DNA from: JAVWIF01 sp036639635
Lineage (GTDB): Bacteria > Bacillota_I > Bacilli_A > Erysipelotrichales > Erysipelotrichaceae
Assembly (NCBI GenBank): GCA_036639635.1
Contig: JAVWIF010000080.1
Span: forward strand, 1 to 5,119
Direction of reading: 5' to 3'
DNA: 5,119 bases
The notes beneath the pieces are model-generated. The model was not told where the DNA came from. It was given only the letters and a program-made list of their open reading frames with translations, and ran no database searches. Positions 1-4,111 of the stretch are shown piece after piece. The stretch's first letter is position 1; the number at the start of each line of letters is the position of its first letter. Made by a program: the position numbers and the translations under genes.

Positions 1-42
1 TTGATATGTTATGTGCGTGATATACAGTTTGACTTAAATTGA
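1..42 (+). CDS. Possible C-terminal end of an upstream gene (partial)
   Basis: Frame 1 is open from the window edge and ends at TGA 40-42, giving a tail that reads ICYVRDIQFDLN. The other two + frames hit stops at 2-4 and 16-18. A strong + strand terminator begins 24 bases after this stop, which is where one would expect the end of a gene. Thirteen codons are too few to identify a product, and an open stretch this short could occur by chance. The call rests mainly on the terminator. Confidence 0.3.
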   Translation: MICYVRDIQFDLN

Positions 43-66
43 TGGTAATCCACCAATGTACACTTT

Positions 67-103
67 AGATTTCGAAAGCGACTCGCTTATCGGAATCTTT
101 TTT
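67..103 (+). terminator. Intrinsic terminator of the upstream gene
   Basis: Arms 67-80 and 84-98 form about 14 base pairs with one T-G wobble and one bulged A (89), closed by a three-base loop (ACT). A run of six T follows (98-103). It has the T-run only on the + strand, so it should end a transcript entering from the left. It also insulates the cysteine-rich gene that starts at 173. Confidence 0.8.
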
Positions 104-113
104 GTAGTATTTA

Positions 114-119
114 TATAAT
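114..119 (+). promoter_or_regulatory. Candidate -10 box for the cysteine-rich gene
   Basis: A perfect TATAAT lies 54 bases before the chosen start at 173 and just downstream of the upstream terminator. No TTGACA-like box is visible 16-18 bases upstream, where the terminator stem lies, and there is no TG extension. The local sequence is very AT-rich, so chance is a real alternative. Confidence 0.35.
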
Positions 120-160
120 AATAACTATTTCTTTCTTTTGAAGAATCGTGTAAAATGAAA

Positions 161-168
161 AAGGTGAT
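161..168 (+). promoter_or_regulatory. Ribosome binding site that decides the start at 173
   Basis: AAGGTGAT ends four bases before the ATG at 173. The upstream in-frame ATG at 155 has no comparable site before it, only a weak GAAGAA, so translation most likely starts at 173. An in-frame ATG at 167 overlaps the site itself and is too close to use it. Confidence 0.65.
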
Positions 169-172
169 GAAA

Positions 173-811
173 ATGAAATATTTGAACAGTAAAGATTTAA
201 TGATGTTTTTGGAACAACCAATCACACGACTTTCAGTGTTTGAAGCAGAAAGCGTGGATGCTATTTTAGTAATGTGTGCGGATGCATTTCCTAAATTAGA
301 GAAGGAATTCGCAGTAAGTATTGATTTCCCTACATTTAAATATCAACTTTTAAAAACAATGGGAGAATTTTTATTAAAATGTAAAGAATGCGAACACGAA
401 TGTTTAAAAAATCCACGCAAAAGGATTGATGATAGTCGTTATGAAAAGAATCATATAGTGCTTTCTGCCTGGCCTAAACATTTGCAGAAGAAGAATGCGG
501 AAAATTATTTTATAATTGAATATGTTTTAACATATGCAGATATATTGTATCGTTATTTGTTGGATGCAAAACTACCGAAAGAGTTTGCTCATCGTTTAAG
601 TGAGAATGCTTTTTTACAACTGGCAAAATGGATTGACGATAATTGTATTAAAAAGTGTGAGTATGCATGTATTCGTAGAAGTGAATCAAATGGGTATTGT
701 ACACTTTGTTCCTATATGATTCAACCACTTGCATGTCCTAAGAAAAATGAAATTAGTTACCAACAATTAAGGCTAAGTGAAGAAGATATTCAATGTAAAA
801 GAGAAGACTAA
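173..811 (+). CDS. Cysteine-rich protein of unknown function
   Basis: I do not recognise this 212-residue protein. The reading frame extends to an ATG at 155, but the only good ribosome site (AAGGTGAT, 161-168) sits inside that extension and fits the ATG at 173, so I use 173. There is no signal peptide or membrane segment, so it is probably cytoplasmic. Cysteines are grouped: C70-x2-C73-x3-C77 in the first half, then C158-x3-C162-x3-C166, C176-x2-C179 and C188 near the C-terminus, with single cysteines at 35 and 208. Such clusters usually bind zinc or an iron-sulphur cluster; this is inference. The middle (about 85-155) looks mainly helical, with aromatic and charged residues. The gene stands alone: a terminator precedes it, and its stop codon lies within a terminator shared with the convergent thioesterase gene. 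Confidence 0.75.
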   Translation: MKYLNSKDLMMFLEQPITRLSVFEAESVDAILVMCADAFPKLEKEFAVSIDFPTFKYQLLKTMGEFLLKCKECEHECLKNPRKRIDDSRYEKNHIVLSAWPKHLQKKNAENYFIIEYVLTYADILYRYLLDAKLPKEFAHRLSENAFLQLAKWIDDNCIKKCEYACIRRSESNGYCTLCSYMIQPLACPKKNEISYQQLRLSEEDIQCKRED

Positions 812-844
812 AAAAAGTTATGATAACATAACTTTTTTTAGTCT
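805..844. terminator. Bidirectional terminator shared by two convergent genes
   Basis: Arms 805-822 and 827-844 are a perfect 18-base inverted repeat with a four-base loop (ATAA). Each arm contains a run of seven A or T, so either strand shows a GTTATG/CATAAC core hairpin followed by seven T. It therefore fits termination in both directions. The TAA of the + gene (809-811) and the TAA of the - gene (840-838) lie at mirrored positions within the arms. Confidence 0.9.
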
Positions 845-1230
845 AATTTGCTATTTGCTTTTGCTTCAAATTTTTCTTTATTAATAATAAAACGATCATG
901 TAAAGCTGTTCCAATCGTATCTTTTTCATCTTTAGCAATAATTTTAAAGGAAATTTTTTTTCGATCTACTCCTACAATTTCAGCACTTACGAAAACCTTC
1001 ATACCTAAAGGCGTTGGTGCATCATGTGTGGTATTCATCATAACACCAACACTTGTTTCGCCTTGTTCTAAAAACTGGTCTAAACAAGTAGCAGCCGTGT
1101 TTTCCATCAAAGCTATCATCATGGGAGTTGCATAAACATCTACAATTCCACTTCCTACTGAACTTGCTAAAAGTTCTTTACTTACCGTAGTTTCTTGATT
1201 GTATGTTGCATGTATTTGAATGTCTTTCAT
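838..1230 (-). CDS. FlK-like hotdog-fold acyl-CoA thioesterase
   Basis: This 130-residue protein matches the single-domain hotdog thioesterases related to fluoroacetyl-CoA thioesterase FlK, which hydrolyse acyl-CoA thioesters as cytoplasmic dimers. The FlK catalytic residues Thr42, Glu50 and His76 correspond at a constant offset of seven to T35 (in VYATPMMIALME), E43 and H69 (in THDAPTPLGM). G62 and R113 (in HDRF) fall where FlK has Gly69 and Arg120. The Phe36 gate of FlK corresponds to I29 here, so fluoroacetyl-CoA need not be the substrate; a general or unknown short-chain acyl-CoA is more likely. The start is supported by AAGGAAGG five bases upstream (1243-1236). The gene is transcribed alone from an extended -10 promoter and ends in the shared terminator. 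Family assignment is firm; the substrate is not known. Confidence 0.88.
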   Translation of the reverse strand: MKDIQIHATYNQETTVSKELLASSVGSGIVDVYATPMMIALMENTAATCLDQFLEQGETSVGVMMNTTHDAPTPLGMKVFVSAEIVGVDRKKISFKIIAKDEKDTIGTALHDRFIINKEKFEAKANSKLD

Positions 1231-1234
1231 ATAG

Positions 1235-1256
1235 TACCTTCCTTTTTATGAAGGTA
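1235..1256. repeat. Inverted repeat over the thioesterase transcript start
   Basis: TACCTTC (1235-1241) and GAAGGTA (1250-1256) are perfect seven-base inverted arms around an eight-base spacer. The repeat spans the predicted - strand transcript start and part of the ribosome site and touches the -10 box. It could be a repressor operator. Part of the symmetry may simply come from the purine-rich ribosome site. Confidence 0.4.
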
Positions 1257-1264
1257 TTATAGCA
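1256..1264 (-). promoter_or_regulatory. Extended -10 promoter of the thioesterase gene
   Basis: On the - strand the sequence reads TGC-TATAAT, a perfect -10 with the TGn extension, 25 bases before the start codon. There is no clear -35 box 17 bases upstream, which is common for extended -10 promoters. The predicted transcript start (about 1249) leaves a leader of roughly 19 bases carrying the ribosome site. Confidence 0.65.
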
Positions 1265-1297
1265 TACTTTATTTATAAATGAGCATGCTATTTATAA
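1261..1297. repeat. Imperfect direct repeat between divergent genes
   Basis: AGCATACT followed by ATTTATAA (1261-1278) recurs as AGCATGCT-ATTTATAA (1282-1297), with two bases fewer between the blocks. The repeat fills most of the gap between the thioesterase and the CotJC-like gene. The second copy includes the palindrome AGCATGCT and a TGC-TATTTA that could be a weak extended -10 (1286-1294) for the + gene. It may be a pair of regulator sites or a duplicated promoter. Confidence 0.4.
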
Positions 1298-1317
1298 GAA
1301 TAAATGGAGGAATATAA

Positions 1318-1962
1318 ATGATACAATATGAAGAAGAACTAGCAATCGAAGTGGAGATAACAAAACCCAATTTTGCTTATTACCTAATTTTAGATAAACA
1401 TTTAAAGGGATGTAAGGAAGGCACTCAACAAGCACAACGATATTTTCAAGAAGCACTGATGATTCATAACCAAGAGTTTTATAATATTTTTATGCGATTA
1501 GCTACGCGTCTATTTAATGAACAGGAAGTATTAGCAAAACTTATTCACTTAATGCATGGTGTGGATGATACTTTTTTTGATGAAACGAATGATGATACCC
1601 CTGCATTTGCTTGTATAAAAGAAGATAAAAGTGAGCATCAACATAGCGATTTAGAACAATACACAATTCAAGATTTAACGGCTGTCGTCATGTATCATAT
1701 TAAATTTGCTAAAAAGCAATATATTATGTATGAACAATTACTATGTGTTATCCATGATGAAAAAGCCAAAAATGTACTACGTTATTTAAAGCTAAGTTCA
1801 CAAGAAGCATTCACAATTTTAAAAAATTTATTGGAGATATTAACAACACATACAGAAATAAAAGAGTTTGGAGAAGGAAATAGTCATGAAAGCTGGGATT
1901 TAGATACTAGTAACTACTTTGATAAACCAAATCCAACTTTTATAAGTAATCCTAAGAAATAA
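1318..1962 (+). CDS. CotJC / manganese-catalase-like ferritin-fold protein, metal ligands apparently lost
   Basis: The 214-residue protein resembles the CotJC/manganese-catalase family from end to end. The N-terminus (MIQYEEELAIEVEI, then N18 to G31) follows CotJC's MWIYEKKLQYPVKV and N-x2-LAKYLIEQ-x-GG. Helices around 34-50, 54-80, 118-143 and 147-175 fit a four-helix bundle, and the tail (ESWDLDTSNYFDKPNP) looks like the family's C-terminal arm. The glutamates and histidines that bind the two manganese ions appear replaced: the GELAAALRYL block reads GTQQAQRYF, EELAHLE reads RLFNEQE, and LRFLREREIVHFQ reads LRYLKLSSQEAFT (H to A164). Catalase activity is therefore doubtful, and a structural or coat-like role is possible. 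The alignment is from memory, so the family call is moderate. GGAGG (1306-1310) sets the start. No terminator is evident before the next gene. Confidence 0.6.
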   Translation: MIQYEEELAIEVEITKPNFAYYLILDKHLKGCKEGTQQAQRYFQEALMIHNQEFYNIFMRLATRLFNEQEVLAKLIHLMHGVDDTFFDETNDDTPAFACIKEDKSEHQHSDLEQYTIQDLTAVVMYHIKFAKKQYIMYEQLLCVIHDEKAKNVLRYLKLSSQEAFTILKNLLEILTTHTEIKEFGEGNSHESWDLDTSNYFDKPNPTFISNPKK

Positions 1963-2018
1963 TATTGCCTAGGAAATTAGAAAATTTATTTTTATCAGCA
2001 AAGAAGATAGATTTCTAG

Positions 2019-2024
2019 TATAAT
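2019..2024 (+). promoter_or_regulatory. Candidate -10 box for the membrane-protein gene
   Basis: A perfect TATAAT lies 17 bases before the TTG start at 2042. The nearest -35 candidate (TTATCA, 1992-1997) is 21 bases away, which is too far. If used, transcription would begin near 2031, at the ribosome site itself, giving a very short leader. Read-through from the upstream gene is the alternative, since no terminator is seen between them. Confidence 0.4.
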
Positions 2025-2030
2025 TGAATT

Positions 2031-2037
2031 AGGTGAT
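2031..2037 (+). promoter_or_regulatory. Ribosome binding site favouring the TTG start at 2042
   Basis: AGGTGAT is followed after four bases by TTG (2042-2044). The in-frame GTG at 2033 lies inside this site and cannot use it, and the first in-frame ATG (2078) has no site before it. TTG at 2042 is thus the best start, giving 339 residues. Confidence 0.6.
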
Positions 2038-2041
2038 TCCA

Positions 2042-3061
2042 TTGAAAAGAAACGTAATTGTGACAAAAAATAACTTTATGCAAGTACAAAGAAAAGGAAA
2101 ACAAGATCTCCGTTTTATGGTGTTGTTGTTTTTTCTTTTTTTAATTCTTTATTATATTGCATGTTATTTTACACTGACATCTTTGTTTTTGGTGGAAGGA
2201 GTACATTTCCAAGGACCATATCTTATCCAATCAATCTTATCTTTTATAATATGGATATTTATACTTGTACAATTATGGAAGTATTCTAAACTAGGTAAAA
2301 TCTTGTTTACATTCGCAGCTATAGTTAGTTTATATACATTGAAACAAATTTATATTTTATATCAAATCCCAATGAATGAATTAATGAATCAATTGATACG
2401 TGTGCTCTTTTGCTTTATTGTAATTGGTAAGAACATTGTTACTTTAACGTGTATGAGGCGTTTATATAATAATAAAGGAATACGTTGTATTTGGAGTCTA
2501 TATGATTTAGGAGAGGAAGAATTAACGGCATTAGATAGTGATGATCATAAAATATTAGAAATAGAACAACGAATGCAGCCTTTAAGCGAACAATCAAAAC
2601 TAAGTAAAAAAGCAAAACATTTATTACGACGAAATTCAATCTTCTTAATAGGGTTTTTATATAGTTCACTTATGGTATTCTATTTTGTAATGTTTCTTAT
2701 CCGTTTTTTATTTCAAGAACAAGGAGAAGCTATTGACTACATTCAACGAACAATTCTATTAGCATCTTTATACAGTGCATTTATATGGTCATTTCCAGCA
2801 ATAGGGATGTTTCTTTATAAAAAATGGTCCAAGATACTAGTTGTTATTGCTTGGTTATTTGAATTTGTTTACTTAGGATATAATGTTATCGATGTTTATG
2901 GCGTGTTTCAAACACAACATTATGGCGGAATTGCTTTAAGTTGTTATGCTATAATTCAATTCTTACGTTATTTTATATTTATAAAATCAAGTTTATCCCT
3001 TTTTTATAACCCTTTTATTAAAACATTTTGGGATATTAGAAGGAATGTAAAAAGAGGATGA
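2042..3061 (+). CDS. Eight-helix membrane protein of unknown function with duplicated halves
   Basis: I do not recognise the family. Residues here are counted from the upstream in-frame GTG at 2033; subtract three for the chosen TTG start. Hydrophobic segments lie near 28-54, 63-82, 89-112, 121-141, 202-227, 238-262, 267-290 and 298-320. A hydrophilic, highly charged linker (about 142-200) separates two sets of four. The N-terminus is short and basic, there is no separate signal peptide, and both ends are probably cytoplasmic. The halves resemble each other: LWKYSKLGKIL (81-91) parallels LYKKWSKILVV (261-271), and RRLYNNKGIRCIW (142-154) parallels LSLFYNPFIKTFW (321-333), with similar spacing. 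No catalytic, nucleotide-binding or known transporter motif is visible. The gene ends 55 bases before deoC with no terminator in the gap. A transporter-like or regulatory membrane role is possible but not shown. Confidence 0.75.
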   Translation: MKRNVIVTKNNFMQVQRKGKQDLRFMVLLFFLFLILYYIACYFTLTSLFLVEGVHFQGPYLIQSILSFIIWIFILVQLWKYSKLGKILFTFAAIVSLYTLKQIYILYQIPMNELMNQLIRVLFCFIVIGKNIVTLTCMRRLYNNKGIRCIWSLYDLGEEELTALDSDDHKILEIEQRMQPLSEQSKLSKKAKHLLRRNSIFLIGFLYSSLMVFYFVMFLIRFLFQEQGEAIDYIQRTILLASLYSAFIWSFPAIGMFLYKKWSKILVVIAWLFEFVYLGYNVIDVYGVFQTQHYGGIALSCYAIIQFLRYFIFIKSSLSLFYNPFIKTFWDIRRNVKRG

Positions 3062-3077
3062 TTTTATCAGAAACTCA

Positions 3078-3086
3078 TGCTATACT
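3078..3086 (+). promoter_or_regulatory. Extended -10 promoter candidate for deoC
   Basis: TGC-TATACT lies 30 bases before the deoC start. It has five of six consensus bases plus the TGn extension. There is no good -35 box. Predicted transcription begins near 3093, leaving a leader of about 24 bases with the AGGAGGT site (3103-3109). Confidence 0.5.
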
Positions 3087-3100
3087 AATGACATACTAAT
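3082..3100. repeat. Eleven-base direct repeat at the deoC promoter
   Basis: ATACTAAT occurs at 3082-3089 and again at 3093-3100, spaced 11 bases, about one helical turn. The first copy overlaps the -10 box and the second the predicted transcript start. This geometry suits an operator, but the words are AT-rich and short. Confidence 0.3.
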
Positions 3101-3116
3101 ATAGGAGGTTATATCC

Positions 3117-3779
3117 ATGGAATTAAATAAATATATTGATCATACATTATTAAAAGCAGATGCTACTTATGATAAGATTAAGGTACTTTGCGAAGAAGCT
3201 AAAGAATATGATTTTGCAAGTGTTTGTGTAAATAGTTATTGGGTAGCATCTTGTGCAAAACTCTTAGAAGGAAGCGATGTTAAAGTATGTAGTGTTGTAG
3301 GCTTTCCACTTGGAGCAATGAGTTCAAAAGCGAAGGCATTTGAAGCGAGTGATGTCATTCATAATGGTGCTAGTGAAATTGATATGGTACTAAATATTGG
3401 AGAAATGAAAGCCGGAAATTTTGATGTTGTTTTAGAGGATATTAAAGCGGTAGTAGATGCGGCTGATGGTCATTGTGTAAAAGTTATTTTAGAGACTTGC
3501 TTGTTAACAAAAGATGAAATCGTAAAAGCTTGCAAACTATGTATGGAAGCGAAAGCAACCTTTGTGAAAACATCAACGGGATTTTCAACAAATGGTGCCA
3601 CAATTGAAGATGTTAAATTAATGAGTGATACGGTGAAAGGTGTTTGTTTAGTAAAAGCAGCAGGTGGAGTGCGTTGCTATGAAGATATGGAAAAGATGAT
3701 AGAAGCAGGTGCGAATCGTATAGGAACTAGTGCTGGTGTACAACTTATGCAACATCTTGAAAGTAATGGAGGATATTAA
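3117..3779 (+). CDS. deoC: Deoxyribose-phosphate aldolase
   Basis: DeoC cleaves 2-deoxy-D-ribose 5-phosphate to glyceraldehyde 3-phosphate and acetaldehyde, feeding deoxynucleoside carbon into glycolysis in the cytoplasm. The 220-residue length is typical of the short Firmicute form of this class I aldolase TIM barrel. The N-terminal IDHTLLKADAT, the VCSVVGFPLGAM block (57-68), SEIDMVLNIG (86-95) and FVKTSTGF (149-156) are hallmark motifs. K151 is the Schiff-base lysine, and D89 and K180 (in LVKAAGGVR) are the proton-relay residues, equivalent to E. coli K167, D102 and K201. The C-terminal NRIGTSAGV forms the phosphate site. A strong AGGAGGT at 3103-3109 sets the start. Unlike many genomes, no nucleoside phosphorylase, phosphopentomutase or cytidine deaminase gene is adjacent, so the pathway partners must lie elsewhere. 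Confidence 0.97.
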   Translation: MELNKYIDHTLLKADATYDKIKVLCEEAKEYDFASVCVNSYWVASCAKLLEGSDVKVCSVVGFPLGAMSSKAKAFEASDVIHNGASEIDMVLNIGEMKAGNFDVVLEDIKAVVDAADGHCVKVILETCLLTKDEIVKACKLCMEAKATFVKTSTGFSTNGATIEDVKLMSDTVKGVCLVKAAGGVRCYEDMEKMIEAGANRIGTSAGVQLMQHLESNGGY

Positions 3780-3823
3780 AAGAACATTTTAAGTGTTTAA
3801 ACATATACTGGAATATAACACAA

Positions 3824-3865
3824 ATTTAATAAATATTTAGTTGAAAAAATTATTTGTTTTTCTTG
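3824..3865 (+). terminator. Weak terminator candidate after deoC
   Basis: CAAAT-TT-AAT near 3821-3830 can pair with ATTATTTG (3850-3857), followed by a T run (3857-3861). The stem is interrupted, almost entirely A-T and has a long loop, so it is a poor terminator. The rest of the deoC-tRNA gap (3780-3875) shows nothing else that I recognise, so read-through from deoC into the tRNA is possible. Confidence 0.2.
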
Positions 3866-3875
3866 CGATTAATGA

Positions 3876-3904
3876 TTGCCAAAAATAGGTTAATATGGTA
3901 TCAT
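3876..3904 (+). promoter_or_regulatory. Promoter of the tRNA-Asn gene
   Basis: TTGCCA (3876-3881) and TATCAT (3899-3904) are separated by exactly 17 bases, with a TGG extension directly before the -10. This is the most complete promoter in the window. Transcription should start near 3911, about 13 bases before the tRNA 5' end. Confidence 0.8.
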
Positions 3905-3923
3905 AATTAAGCACTAAATATTT

Positions 3924-3999
3924 GCCTGAATAGCTCAGTTGGTAGAGCATTCGGCTGTTAACCGACAGGTCACAAGTTCGAGTCTTGTTTCAGGCGCCA
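3924..3999 (+). tRNA. tRNA-Asn (anticodon GTT)
   Basis: The 76-base cloverleaf is complete: acceptor GCCTGAA (3924-3930) pairs with TTCAGGC (3989-3995), then discriminator G and encoded CCA (3997-3999). The D arm is GCTC/GAGC, the T arm ACAAG/CTTGT with loop TTCGAGT, and the anticodon loop CTGTTAA places GTT at 3957-3959, reading AAC and AAU. Discriminator G fits asparagine. The anticodon stem has four pairs, with T3950 facing C3966 at its base. Acceptor pair G1-C72 replaces the U1-A72 common in many bacterial asparagine tRNAs. The gene is single, with its own promoter and terminator. Confidence 0.97.
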
Positions 4000-4010
4000 A
4001 GTTATAGTGC

Positions 4011-4045
4011 AACATGATATGAGTAATACATATCATGTTTTTTTT
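4011..4045 (+). terminator. Intrinsic terminator of the tRNA-Asn gene
   Basis: AACATGATATG (4011-4021) and CATATCATGTT (4029-4039) form a perfect 11-base stem with a seven-base loop, followed by a T run to 4045. It begins 12 bases after the tRNA 3' CCA. Confidence 0.9.
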
Positions 4046-4076
4046 AATTCTTTAGATGTAAAGATATGCGAGTATA

Positions 4077-4085
4077 TGGTATTAT
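4077..4085 (+). promoter_or_regulatory. Extended -10 promoter candidate for the M42 peptidase gene
   Basis: TGG-TATTAT lies 27 bases before the GTG start at 4112 and after the tRNA terminator, so the gene needs its own promoter here. No good -35 box is seen 17 bases upstream. The context (ATATGGTAT) is the same as at the tRNA promoter's -10. Confidence 0.55.
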
Positions 4086-4111
4086 TTAATAATGTTAGGG
4101 AGAGTGGTAAA

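Noticed and set aside
44..57. Small hairpin TGGT-AATCC-ACCA before the first terminator
   Set aside because: Four pairs is within chance expectation and it adds nothing to the strong terminator just downstream.
34..225. Open frame of 63 codons on the - strand
   Set aside because: It runs antisense across the strong terminator, the leader and the start of the cysteine-rich gene, has no ribosome site, and its hydrophobic translation is what AT-rich DNA gives by chance.
848..1135. Open frame of 95 codons on the + strand
   Set aside because: It is antisense to the thioesterase gene, whose catalytic residues are clear, and no ribosome site precedes it.
1963..2018. Possible terminator after the CotJC-like gene
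   Set aside because: CTAGGAAAT (1969-1977) and ATTTCTAG (2011-2018) can pair only with a bulge and a loop of over 30 bases, and no T run follows, so I do not call a terminator.
2439..2669. Open frame of 76 codons on the - strand
   Set aside because: It is antisense within the membrane-protein gene and has no start signals; it is a composition effect.
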